55,155 nucleotides of DNA, taken from positions 1-55,155 of the forward strand of contig JAIVFJ010000373.1 of NCBI GenBank assembly GCA_025765615.1, in the 5' to 3' direction. Below are positions 22,404-32,984 of the stretch, piece after piece. The position numbers and the translations under genes are program-made. Position 1 is the stretch's first letter. Each line of letters begins with the position of its first letter. The stretch is from Zopfochytrium polystomum. Taxonomy: Eukaryota > Chytridiomycota > Chytridiomycetes > Chytridiales > Chytridiaceae. The notes under the pieces are model-generated. The model did no database searches, was not told the DNA's origin, and saw only the letters and a program-made list of their open reading frames with translations.

Positions 22404-23637
22404 TGTTGTTCCTATGCCGGCTATGCTTTGATTCCCATCCCTTGCAACCCACTTTTTTTTTTTTTTTTTTTTTTTTTGTTTTCTATCCCCCCGTGACAAA
22501 CGATCGCCCCGCCCCCAGCTCGCAATTTTTTTTTCCCCCCTTCATTTTTTTCACTCCAACAAACTTGTCGTCCAAGGATGCCGGCCGGGGCACCCGAGTT
22601 GCGCTTGCAAAGAGAAGCAACTACCCGCGTTGATCGTTGGTAGAATAAAAACAAAGCTCCTTTGCGCCGCCAGGTTTCCCAACATAAAGGAGAGAAATGG
22701 GACGAAGGTCGGAGAGAGAGGAGGAAGATGGAGAGGCATCTTGCAAAAACGGAACCAGGTTAGGTTGAGTAGTCCTTAATGGGAATTGCCCCCCAGCCAA
22801 ACTGCAAGTTATATTTTGCCAGTTTGGGATCGTTTCGGCAAACCCCACGCTTGCGCAGTGTAGTGAAAAAGCAAACGTTGAGCTCTTAAACCCCAAAGGG
22901 GGTTCGAACGGGTCGTAAAACGTTCCGCTGCTACTTCCCCCGATAGAAAAAGCTTTGAAACGAATCCCGATGTGCGGGACGAAAGGAATGTGGAGGTGAA
23001 AGCCCTCGTGACGTGTACGTGATGGCACAGAAGCCCCAGGCGGAGGATACGCGAGGCATAGTGGTGATGGCTCGAGGAGCGCTGATATAAAGTATACTTT
23101 TTTGAGTCAGGAAATACAGTCGCACTGTAGGTATGAACCAAGAGAAAGAAAAAAATTAAAAAAACCAATAACTCCAACCCTTCCCCCTCAGGGAGCCGTC
23201 CCGCGCCTGTCACCTCACGGCCGTCGACACTTTGCCGATCGCTGCAGAGGCGCAGAAAGTAGTACCCGCCGCTGCGGTGCTGGTGCTGGTGCTGATCGTT
23301 TTCCTCGCCGTCGTCGAAGTAGGTGTTGCAGTACAGCGCGGGTCATCAACAAATCAGATAGTTTGTGAAACATTTGGAATACAACTGCTGTAACAATGCA
23401 TCTACCTAGCCTGTTGCAGCGTCCTGCAACGAGGTGAACGCGCACTGACGTTGAACTTTTGACCCCTCAAGCCCATCATTCTGCAAATGCCCCGCGAAGC
23501 ACGGCAGCGAAGGAACAAATTTGAAACAGGACAGTCCTAGGCGATCACGATGAGGACCGCGAAGGAACACGACGACCCGTGACGATTGCAAAAAACCGCA
23601 GTTGGGGCCAGTCGGCGGCTGTGTCCAAAGCGGCAAC
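22198..23637. other. Intergenic region after the Reeler cluster
   Basis: 1.4 kb: a (CT)n run at 22366-22395, 25 T at 22453-22477, then unremarkable sequence. No gene is supported. Confidence 0.5.
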
Positions 23638-23745
23638 GAGGAAAAAAAAACAAAAAAAACCAAGCCGACGAACGACGCTGAGCTTGCCGCCGCGACTCAA
23701 AGAGAAGGTCGAGGCGGAGGAGGCGGGATCAGGGTGTAGCTTGTA
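23638..23745 (+). pseudogene. Orphan fragment of a Reeler-gene 3' end
   Basis: This segment resembles the last 100 bp or so of Reeler gene 4: KKTKPTN, then a degraded ALAAALKEKVEAEEA-like stretch read in two frames, then a stop. No Reeler domain precedes it. I infer a leftover of a further tandem copy. Confidence 0.55.
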
Positions 23746-23974
23746 GATTCTACAAACGAGTGAAGGATCTCTTTGAAGGAAACATGCGAGCCGCGGATGG
23801 ATTAACTTTCGGCGCCACGATATTAGCAGCGGAACGTTTCGATCGTTCGAGCTTTGGGTTATGAGCCCAACGTGCTTCCACTACACTGCGCTGCTCGTCA
23901 ATTGCGAAAAGCACAGCGCGGATACCATTTGGTCCCACGGTGCCACTAAGAGCTTATCTGAGTGGCAGAAAAAC

Positions 23975-24055
23975 GTCCTGCACAGGATTCGAACCTGCGC
24001 TCCCAAAGGGAAATGCCTTAGCAGGGCACCGCGTTAACCACTCCGCCAACAGGAC
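23975..24055 (-). tRNA. tRNA-Ser(GCT)
   Basis: The minus strand folds as a class II tRNA. Acceptor stem is GTCCTGT with GCAGGAC (closing T-G), D arm GGAGTGGTTAACGC, anticodon stem GTGCC/GGCAT with loop CTGCTAA (anticodon GCT, Ser AGY), variable arm TCCC-TTT-GGGA, and T arm GCAGG-TTCGAAT-CCTGT. There is no intron. A T5 terminator lies 1 nt downstream (A run at 23969-23973 on the plus strand). Confidence 0.95.
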
Positions 24056-24375
24056 TGTAGACGATAATCATCTTTGTAGTTAAAGAATAAATATCTTTGT
24101 AAACATATATATATTTCATTTTACGCCCAAAGGCGAAGTTGACTGATTTTGCCACAGTGCACTGATCTACCTCACTGAGAACACTTTGGAACACGTTACA
24201 TTTCTCTAGTACACGCGACGAATACGAAGTAGGAAATACAGAAATGTCGAAGAGAGTGAAGTTCATAGGGGTAAAATCATCAAGGGAACTATTCAAGAGT
24301 TGACCAACAAGAACAACCAAAAAAAAAAAAAAAGAAAAGTCGTAGAACAACAACTACAACACCACAGAATCCGAA
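24056..24375. other. Spacer between tRNA-Ser and the membrane-protein gene
   Basis: A/T-rich, with A15 near 24319. No gene seen; it is the 3' flank of the minus-strand gene. Confidence 0.4.
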
Positions 24376-25443
24376 TCACTGGAACTTGACTCGGGCCCTG
24401 CCCGGCTTCTCCACCACCGGCATTACTCCCCGCGATCCACCGTTCGCCGGCGACGACGCGGTGTGAGTCCCTAATGCTTCGCCGGGGGTGTCTGGCTCGT
24501 TCAACGACTCGACCGCGCTTTGCGGACCACGAGGACTCGCGGGACTGTCCAGCACGCCCGTGACTAGTCTGGACGCGCTTGTGGCGGGGCTTGCTAGGCT
24601 CTCGGCGGGGCTGTTGAGGGGTTGCGTGGCGGCGGGTACGGCCGGGGTGCCGGCGTTTGCTGGATTGGTGACCGCTGGTTCTGCCGCCGCAGCTGCGCTC
24701 GTCGAGGTCGCAGCCGCCGCTGAGGAAGATCCAGCGACCGAGCTGCCCGCGACCGAGCTCTTCTTTTTCTTCAAAGCGCTCTTGGCGGGAGCCTGCTTCC
24801 CCCTCGTCGTCGTCCCCGCTCCGCCGCTGCTACTGCTGCTACTGCCCCCACCGCTCCCAGTCTCCAACACCGCCGCCAAACCCGTCGACGGCGCCGTCGA
24901 CGCCTCGGACGCGAAACTGCGCTGACTCCCCATCAATGACGACCTGCTCGCGACGCCCCTCACCGTCCGCTGCTGACCCCCCCTCGCCCCTCGCCCGCCA
25001 TCCTCGTCTCCGCTACGATCGATCGGCCGTCCGTACAAGAACGTTTCGAGCCGCTCCCGACGCTCCGATGCGCTCTCTCGGGCGCAGAGGTAGCAGGATC
25101 GTCCGGCGAGGCCGAGGCAGGCGAGGAAGACGGCGCCGAGGAGGGCACCGAGGATTACGATGAGGAAGGCGGGGGCGGGGACGGTGGTCGCGGGTTGGTC
25201 GGGTGTGGGGGTTGGGGTTGCGGCGGTGGAGGAGTCGGGTGAGGGGGATGCGAGGACGGAGAGGGCGAGGATGATGGTGATGGTGAGGATGAGGGAGGAG
25301 GTGGAGGAGGATGCCCGTGCGCTTATCGTGGCATGGCGGAGGGATGCGATAGTGGGTGACCCTCCCCGCCTTGCGATCGCGGGCCTTGCGTGCGAGATGG
25401 GCGGCCGGATCCTTCGACGCGCTGTTGCTGTTAGTAGCAGCAT
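24376..25443 (-). CDS. Single-pass Ser/Ala-rich membrane protein
   Basis: About 355 aa from the ATG at 25443; the frame remains open 60 codons further, to an ATG at 25623. Two hydrophobic segments are visible: SLILTITIILALSVLA (signal peptide or anchor) and FLIVILGALLGAVFLACLGL (transmembrane). The latter is followed by a CYLC motif and a basic juxtamembrane stretch (RERLETFLYGR). The rest, predicted cytoplasmic, is a low-complexity Ser/Ala/Gly/Pro tail with a basic cluster (KSALKKKKSS). The short Ser/Thr/Pro ectodomain (about 30 residues) resembles a stunted wall-sensor layout. It is transcribed divergently from the WSC gene, so the two may share a promoter. No catalytic motif is seen and function is unknown. 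Confidence 0.65.
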   Translation of the reverse strand: MLLLTATARRRIRPPISHARPAIARRGGSPTIASLRHATISARASSSTSSLILTITIILALSVLASPSPDSSTAATPTPTPDQPATTVPAPAFLIVILGALLGAVFLACLGLAGRSCYLCARESASERRERLETFLYGRPIDRSGDEDGGRGARGGQQRTVRGVASRSSLMGSQRSFASEASTAPSTGLAAVLETGSGGGSSSSSSGGAGTTTRGKQAPAKSALKKKKSSVAGSSVAGSSSAAAATSTSAAAAAEPAVTNPANAGTPAVPAATQPLNSPAESLASPATSASRLVTGVLDSPASPRGPQSAVESLNEPDTPGEALGTHTASSPANGGSRGVMPVVEKPGRARVKFQ

Positions 25444-25622
25444 TGGATTTATTTCCGTGTCTGCCTGTCTGTTAGCCAGGCTGTCTGTCAGTCGGTCTGT
25501 TGTGTGTTGTGTGTGTATGTATGTTTGTCTGCCTGCTTCCCCTTGCGGATTGCCTAATCGGTTCGTTTTGCTGCTTTTGCTTTCATTCTTTGCGAACATA
25601 TTTTGTGGGGAGCGAAAAAACA

Positions 25623-27429
25623 ATGCATGAAAGACAGAAGCAACGCCGCCGGCGCCGCCGGCGCCTCGCTATCGGCGGCGGCGGCGGCAGCGTCGACGGC
25701 GCCCTCAGATCCCCCGCTGCTTCTGCCACTACATGCAGCCTCCAACCACCTTCGCACTCCCCTGTCACAGCCTTCTGCACGCTTTCCATTGCAATGGCGG
25801 CCGCGATCGGCATCGCAGTCGCAGATCCCACCGCACAGCCCGCGGGCTGTTTCGAGTGAGAGAGCTCTTCCTCCGATTGCGACAAGTCACTTACTAATTC
25901 CCTGCAATCTTCCGCCCTTCCAGCGTCGCCTCGGTTCCGTACTACACGAGCACTCACAACGCGAGCATGACCGTCGCCACCTGCATCACCCTGTGCTCTG
26001 CAACTTCCGTCACCCTCGCATTGACACCGACACAAGTCTCATCCGACGACATCTTTTGTTTCTGCGCCGCTGAAAGCAAGGACGGCATGCCCGCGATCCA
26101 AAATAAGTCCTGCAACGTGCTGTGCGACGACGGTGCGCTGTGTGGCGGCGTGGATCCGGCGTTGATTGCGGCGTCTGTGTACACTGTGCTGGTGAGCTGA
26201 GAGAAAGCATATTCGAGTTATCTATTTCTTATCGCTGCTTTTTGTTCAGAATCCAAATAGGCAGCCGTCACCAACGAAAACCGCCGGCCTCATCGGCAGC
26301 CTCTTCACACCACGCGTCTCGTCCACATCACCCTCAGCGTCTTCATCGCCATCGTCTTCATCGCCAAGCCCAACCGAAAGCACGTCGCCGTCCAACTCAG
26401 ACTCGTCGTCAGTGCTCCCCATCACCGTCCTCGCCGTGGTCCTGTCCACCTTCGTCCTAATTTCAGCCATCTTCGCCGCCCGGTTCTTCATGGGACTGTC
26501 CGACGAGGAGAGAAGGGGAAGGTGGAGGTACTTTGTCACGGGGAAGAGAGACTGGATGCCTCCCAGGGAAGGAGACCCAGTGAATGAGGGTGGTGACGGT
26601 GGGCCGGCTGGGGAATACGATCGCGGTGGTGAGGCGACCGCGGCGGCAGCTTGTCCCGCCCCTGCTGCTTCGGGACGGAGCGCGGAGTCTGCGGCGTCGA
26701 CGAGAAGGAGCGCGTTGAAGTCGAAGCAACCAGCGCCCGGCGAAGCGCCTGGACAAACTTCTTTGTCAAGCGAAACAACATCTCAGAGACGCCCATCGCG
26801 CTCGTCTGCGTCATCGTCATCGCAGCAGCCGGCGGCGCCGCGCTCACACCAAGACGCATCCCACCGGAGCCCGTCCACCTCCCCTACGCGGTCGCCCCCG
26901 CCTCGACGCGCCCCCGAGCAGCCGCCACAACCGCGGAAATCATCGAGCGACCCGGCAAAGACGCAACCCAAATCGTCGCCGTCGCAATTGCCGACAACGT
27001 CGTCATCTAGTCCCTCGATCACCGTCAAAGCCGTCCAGTTCGCGGTGCCCAAAACCCCCGATCCGCAGCCGCTGCCGTCCACATCGCCCCTCTCCTCCCC
27101 CGTCGCCGCACCATCACCACCACCCGTCATCACCCTCCCCCCCACCCGCGAACCCGATACCAGCCGCGCCCGCCGTCGCCCCCATCCCCCGCCACGCCTC
27201 GACCACCTCCGTGGCCTCGACCTCCTCGGCAACATCCACGTCGACGTTCGAGTCGTCGGTGTCGTCCTCGTCGTCGAGCTCGTCGTCATCCTCCAGCACC
27301 TCGTCGACGCACTCGCCGAGCGGTTCTTCGCGACGGTCGCCGGATCAGAGGGCGCCGCGGGATCGGAGCGCGTTGATTCGGTCGGGGTGGATGCCGCATG
27401 GCGCGTTGGCCGGGAATCATGGACTTTGA
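25623..27429 (+). CDS. WSC-domain cell-wall sensor-like membrane protein
   Basis: About 559 aa; exons 25623-25855, 25924-26191, 26250-27429. A start at the later ATG 25794 would give about 502 aa. The WSC domain shows the eight-Cys pattern: AGCF, ATCITLC, IFCFC, SCNVLC, ALCGG. A Ser/Thr/Pro stalk (SSTSPSASSSPSSSSPSPTE) follows, then a transmembrane helix (ITVLAVVLSTFVLISAIFAA) and a long cytoplasmic Ser/Pro tail. This is the layout of Wsc/Slg1 sensors, which report wall stress to Rho1/PKC signalling in yeasts, though WSC also occurs in other proteins. One C must be dropped from the C7 run at 27137-27143. The frame then continues naturally (PIPAAPAVAPIPRHAS, poly-Ser, stop at 27427); without it the C-terminus becomes implausible. 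Confidence 0.8.
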
Positions 27430-27857
27430 AGGGTTTTTTGTGTGCTGGGAATTGGGTTTGTTGGAGGGGTGGTTTTTTTAAGGGGGTGGAGATTGGAGCC
27501 TCATTGTGGGCGTTTGATGCGGATTTTTTTTTGTTTTTCCCTTCGGAGGGTGTTGGCTGTGTGGCGGTGCGTGTCTGGACTCTGGTCCGGCCACTGTCCT
27601 GTGGGGTCAGGCCCATTTTACTTGGTGATAATCGGCTATGCGTATTTGATGGTTAGGTGACTCTTATGAAATGATTCCGTCATCCTATTACCTTGATGTG
27701 TTTGTTGAGTTTAGATGTGAAAAAAGCACTGTAAGCCCGCCATCGTCTCTCTCTTACTCTCTTGATTTTGCCCGCAACAACTACGCGATGCTGGCGCATT
27801 TGTAATCTTGCAAAAGGGATCACAATTTTTGCGCCGCACAAACAGAACACCGCCCCG
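27430..27857. other. Spacer between WSC gene and tail-anchored gene
   Basis: No gene beyond the out-of-frame extension of the WSC reading frame. It forms the 3' flank of one gene and promoter of the next. Confidence 0.4.
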
Positions 27858-29362
27858 ATGTTCACCAGCGGGCAACCAGAGCGCCACTCCGCGACCGCCG
27901 ATCCCGCTAATACTCCTCGCAGTCTACCCAGCAGCAGCAGCAGCATCAGCAGAGGCAGCGACAGCACCGCAGCCGACCATTCTGCATCGGTCGCCCCGCA
28001 AACCCGCCGCACGGCGACAGCGCTCTCCACGGCATCCTCACGCTCGCGAGACTCGCTTTCCTCGTCCTCCGATTCAGATCGATCCGTATCAAGCCGCTCC
28101 GCCACGCCAGCGGCAAGATCCATCGCATCGTCCACGCCGAGCAGCGTCACCAGCGAGACCGCTTCGGCGGCTGCTGCCGCGAGGCCTCCGTGGCTGGAGT
28201 GTACGTAGGCACCCCGTTGTCGTCATCATCGCCTCGCGGACAAACCGTGCCACTGGCCCACCGGCTTCTTTTACCATCAGATCGGGAAGCTAACCACACA
28301 CCTTCCACCCATCGTCCCCCCCCCCCCCCCCCCCCCCCCCCAACTTTTCCAGGGTCATGGGTGCAGGTCTCGCCTCTCTGGGGAACACGCACGCTCCCTC
28401 CACCGCCTGCGTCCCTGTCTCCAGCCTTCCCACCAGCAAGCTCCCCCTCCACATCATTCATCACAACAACGCCCCCTTTCCCCTCAGAAACCCCGCCTCT
28501 CCTCCCTCCCCCGGCCGTCGCCGCCACCACCACCAACCCATCATCGTCCTCGTCATCCATGGTCCTCGTCTCCTCAGACTCCATGTACCAGCCCTCCTCC
28601 TCCGCGTACCTCCTCCGCACAGAATCCCGCCAAACAACCCGCTCCTCGCCGGACTCGTCAACAGCCATCACAACAACCGCGACCGACGACTCCGCGATGG
28701 AAGCACTCCTCCCCCCGCCGTTCGCAATGCTGCCGTCCGAAGGCGAGAACCAGTATATCGGACCCACACCGGGGTTGACGGGTTATGGACCGAGGCCGAG
28801 GTGGATGTCGGCCGACGCGGCGCTGTCCGCGAGCCTGAATACGATGATAAGGTACGCGGCGGACGCGCCGCTGCGGTTTGCGTCGGACCCGTTGCCGCCG
28901 CATGAGGAAGATGTGGCGGAAGCGATGCAGCCGCTGCCGCAGGAGGCGAGGGCGGAAACGAACAACAGGCAGGGGCTGTTTTGGGACGACTCGGTCCCCG
29001 CCGGTGAGATTCGAGGCGCGGCGGTGCTGGAGGGTGCCGACAGGGATGCAAATATGACGAAAGAGCCGCCGCTGCCGCCGTCGCACGAGTCTAGCGATAA
29101 GCCGAAACAGCGGCCCTGGTACGCGAGGGTCGGTGGCGCTGTCGGTGGGTGGGTATCGTCGCTGTGGTTCGGGTCGAAAGAAGAGTCTAAAGAAACGGGT
29201 GGTGGCGGATTCAGGTAACGGGACTTGTTTGACGGGATTTACCCGCGCCTCGCTAACCCCCTGGCATTTTCTTTTCGCCCCCCCAGATGGATGTCCGCCC
29301 TGACCGCGGCGTTCCTGACGCTCAGCATCGGCGGAGTCGTATTTTTCAAATTCGTTAGGTAA
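27858..29362 (+). CDS. Low-complexity protein with C-terminal membrane anchor
   Basis: 426 aa; exons 27858-28200, 28353-29214, 29287-29362; the sum is divisible by three. The N-terminal third is Ser-rich (SSSSISRGSDS, SRSRDSLSSSSDSDRS) and the middle is Pro/Ser/Thr-rich. A better ordered part (MLPSEGENQYIGPTPGL, RPRWMSADAALSASLNTMIR) leads to PWYARVGGAVGGWVSSLWFG and, in the last exon, a hydrophobic end (LTAAFLTLSIGGVVFFKFV) 22 residues before the stop. That is typical of a tail-anchored protein with a cytosolic body. Intron 1 carries a run of 26 C just before its acceptor. The family is not recognised. Confidence 0.65.
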
Positions 29363-30390
29363 TGGGGCTGCCTTTTCGTTCTTCGTCGGCGAAATTTCGA
29401 GCGCTGAAGCTTAAGCTATTGAACGCAGGCCGACGTTCTCGCGCATTTCGTAATCCCCTGAGGGGGAAAATCGCACAGCGGAGTCGCAACCGAAGTACTG
29501 GCGGCAAGCGGAGTTTGGGGTAGAAGAACGAGCCACTCACTTGCTCCGACCCCTTCGCAACTCGTGGACTCCGCCTGTGGAGACGCCTCCTGTACATTTC
29601 CTTTTTTTTCTTTGCAATCCCCTCTTATCCTTTCTGTTTCCGTTGCTCCAAGGACCATACTTGTTGGCATCGCGAGGCCCGCGTAAACACAAAGGTAGCA
29701 ACAAAATTAGGAAACAAAAAAAAAAAAAAACTTTTAACGCCTATCCCCAAAACGCCCCTTTCCGTCCAGCAACACCCAAAAAAAGGACCCCATCCCGTTC
29801 TCGTTTACGGCTCTTCTTTCTTGTTTTCTTTGTTCTGGAATGTTGTGGTGGAGCTAACTCAGTTTGAATCGTGCTTTCTTCTGGGTGGCTTGGATTCGCT
29901 CCACCCTTTGCCCTCTTGAAACTTGCTTCAATCTTGCCCTGGATCCAAACTTCTCTTCCAAAAACTGTTTCTCTCGGGTCATAATGCTTTTCGATCTTGG
30001 TCCCTTCAACCTTGCATTCTTTGGAACACTGTCGTCGTCTTGCTTTTTGGATGTTGGGAGCCTGCGGGCATTCTTCACTCTTCCTCTCGCGTAAAGGAAA
30101 AAACAAAAACCCCACATCACTTTCAGTCGGTAGTTCCTTTTTTTTTCTTCTTTTTTTTTTTAAAGTATTCAACGTAGTGAACAGCGCCAACGTGTTGGCG
30201 CGTAGAACTCGAAGGCATCGGTCTCCGAGGTCAATAAAAACACCTACAATGTGACACGCACAATACGACAACATTTTTTTGTTGGCAATGTCAAGCACGC
30301 CGGGCCCTAAAAGTTGCCGCTTGACACAGGCGTGAAACGAGTGAGGGCGTGGCTTCAGCCGCTTGACCACACGAGCGTTCCCCGCCTTCA
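29363..30390. other. Intergenic, no gene recognised
   Basis: About 1 kb of AT-rich DNA with several homopolymers. Open frames on both strands look accidental. Confidence 0.5.
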
Positions 30391-30659
30391 GTCGCCTCCC
30401 AGACACTCCCGAATTTCTAAACGAGCTGGTTGGCACTACAGCAAAGGCTTCTTGCCTATTGAAATGGCGCTTTTGCAACAGGAAATTGTGCTTTGGAAAG
30501 GCTTGTTGGTCCGACCAACGTGGAATGATGTCGGCATGGTACTCGGAGTCAAGCCCCTGATTTTTTTGAATATATTACACATGCTGCAAAATCACCACCT
30601 CCCGTCAAAATTTCAGCAACTGTTGGGTGGAGTCGCCAGACGTGGCGTCATCTTGAACG
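30391..30659 (+). pseudogene. Possible relic of an ankyrin-type gene
   Basis: One frame reads GFLPIEMALLQQEIVLWKGLL, reminiscent of LLPIEAAVLQEQFHVAEYLL in the ankyrin gene at 32985-34358. The similarity is short, and no start or complete repeat is seen. Confidence 0.25.
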
Positions 30660-30893
30660 ACAGAAACATCCACAGAAAAGCCTTGCCCCGAGCAAAAAAG
30701 TGAGAATTTTCTAGGCCACACCGCGGAAACCGAGTCGGCCTCTCCCGAAAACTGAATTTCAACTATCCGGCTTTCCCGGACTCTCGCAACCGATGGGTCT
30801 GGTTGCTGAAGTCCTTGTAAGACGCCTTGATCGTCGAAACGACCGTGGTGTCGGCCGCAGTGTCACTGACGCACGACCGCTCCAGCCAGATAG
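30660..30893 (-). pseudogene. Degraded copy of the KDF module (inverted copy A)
   Basis: The minus strand reads SCVSDTAADTTVVSTIKASY then KDFSNQTHR before breaking frame, with a continuing nucleotide match to the 3' end of the coiled-coil gene at 32076 (SAIPLCYKDFGNQTHRF). It is head-to-head with copy B. Confidence 0.6.
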
Positions 30894-31210
30894 TTAAGGA
30901 CTTCAGCAACGAGATCCACCGATCCGCGGGAGTCCGGGAAAGCCGAATATTTGAAACACAGTTTTCCACCAAGCAGTCGCGTGTCAGCAACAGTGCGGCC
31001 GACGCCGCGGTCCTTTCGGCGATCATGGCGTCTTACAAAGACTTTAGCAATCAGATCCATCCGTTTGCAGGAGTCCAGGGAAGCCGAATAGTTGAAATAA
31101 AGTTTGCCGGGAAAGGCAGACGTCGATTTCCGCGGCGTGGCCGGGGAAAATCCTTCGAGTGTTTGCTCTGGGAGCAAGGCTTTTCAGTGTATGTTTCCGA
31201 TGTACAGGGT
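30894..31210 (+). pseudogene. Degraded copies of the KDF module (inverted copy B)
   Basis: The plus strand reads VKDFSNEIHRSAGVRESRIF, then SAADAAVLSAIMASYKDFSN and QIHPFAGVQGSRIVEIKFAG, then shifts frame (ADVDFRGVAGE). These match the C-terminal part of the gene at 32076-32952. Two partial modules lie in tandem, giving a small palindromic relic together with copy A. Confidence 0.6.
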
Positions 31211-32075
31211 GACACCTCGTCCAGCGCTTCCCCCCTCAAAGATCACGTCGTTGTCGGCGAGATGCCGCTACTTGTCAGCAAGCCGCTAAGGGGAGGTGGG
31301 TCGATCGCAGAAGGCTTGAAGGGAGACGTTTTGCGGTGTTGCTGCGGGCTGTTAAATAAGGGACATGTCAACTCTGAGAAGCATATTGGACATCGTCCAA
31401 GAGAGAAAGCATGTTCGGACTGTCTCCCACCGGCTCAGAGCGCAAGCGCCGCTATGATGATACGTAATCGATACGTAATCGCTCTTCACCGTGGCCCGGA
31501 AAAAGGGCGACATAGTTATTGTTCAATATTGCACGTGGGGAAACATGAACAATTCTCGCTATGACGACGTCAGTGTCGAACATCGTCGACGACAGAGCGG
31601 TATTGATGGTACTGACAGCAGTGGGTGACCAACCACGCTGAGGTCAAGCCGACACACCTCAGTGAAAGCGCTCGCCGGAAGCACAGCCCTACCGTGTCCG
31701 ATGGCTGAGAATTCCCGATTGATTTTGCGTTGCGCCCTTTTGTTTTGCTCGCTTTTCGATCTCAGCACGGCGAGGTGCTGTCGGTGAACCCTCTGCGCGA
31801 CTCCCGCCCTGACTGACCGTCGAACTCGGTTTGGCGCTCATTCCCAGTAGACGCGCACTGGGGGCGGTTGACGATGCGTGCTGGACATCCCAAGAAAAGG
31901 ATTTCGCTGATGGAGTTACAAGCAGTTCTTTCGCACTCTTGTTTCAACCATTCGTTCAGCAGCCAAAAAATGGTAAAGCTGACAACTGCGGTGCCCAATC
32001 AACCGTAAAGCATAGTTCTTATGTAAATAAGAGCATACTCGAAAGAGTTCACATTGAACAAAACCACCCGTTGTA
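31211..32075. other. Intergenic, no gene recognised
   Basis: Nothing supportable. A short tandem of GATACGTAATC occurs near 31460. Confidence 0.45.
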
Positions 32076-32952
32076 CTAATCATACTGAGCAACCCAAAAG
32101 TCGACTACGAAACCCTGTTCACGAGCAAACAGAGTAAGAATTTTCCCCGCAACCCGGCGGAAACCGACGTCCACCTTCCCAGCAAGCTGTATCTCCACAA
32201 TTCGGCTACCCTTCACTCCGGTAAATCGATGAGTCTGATTGCCAAAGTCTTTGTAGCAAAGCGGTATCGCTGAAACGACGATGGCGTCGGCTGCGACATC
32301 ACCGACGGGTGTCTGCATCGTGCGGGCGCAATCACGAAGCCCCTTTACAAAGGTGTTTGGGCCATGTTTAAGAATCCAGCGCCATTTGTCGGCTCTGGAA
32401 GCGCCGTCTGGTCCAAAGTAGTGGAGCTCTTCGGCTCCTTCTGCAAGTTGGATGCCATGTTCGTCAGTGGATTCGTTGCACACTTCACGGCATATACCAA
32501 ACCTATTAAAGCCCGAGTCATGAGCATTTGCTCGTGCCAAGCGAGCTCTGTCTTTAAAATAGATCTACGACCCGTACATATATTCCTTACGTAAGTGGAT
32601 TGAAAGAAATAAGCCGGGGATTGGCAACCCACCTGTTCGCGGTGACCTCCCGAATGATGAAGTCCTTGTCAGCCAAAAGTCTCTCCTTATCCACAAGCCG
32701 CTCGTCCTTTTCAGCAAGCTTCTCGTCCCTTTCAGCAAGCCTCTGGTCCTTGACAGCTGCCTCAGCGTCGATCAGCTTTGCGGCAGCCTGCAGGTACCGC
32801 ACTTCGGCGGGCCTGGCCAGCGCTTCCCGAAGAAGCTGCTGCGCATTGGTCGGCAGAGACCCATCTTCAACAACAATGGCGCCTGCATCGCTGGTGGTGT
32901 TGGTGTGGATGCTGTCCGAATCTTGTTGTTGAGCGCCGATGTGGGAAAACAT
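32076..32952 (-). CDS. Coiled-coil protein with a local KDF C-terminal module
   Basis: 263 aa; exon 1 is 32952-32633 and exon 2 is 32547-32076, joined by an 85-nt GT-AG intron (lengths sum to 264 codons). The N-terminus is polar. A strongly predicted coiled coil of Lys/Asp/Glu/Leu repeats (LAERDEKLAEKDERLVDKER) spans roughly residues 60-105. The C-terminal part (KWRWILKHGPNTFVKGLRDC, then VVSAIPLCYKDFGNQTHRF, GSRIVEIQLAGKVDVGFRRV, FAREQGF) is not a family I recognise, but degraded copies lie at 30660-31210, so the module is a local multicopy sequence. No signal peptide or membrane segment is seen. Function is unknown. Confidence 0.55.
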
Positions 32953-32984
32953 AAAAAAAAAAAAAAAAAAAAATAAAAAAGCTC

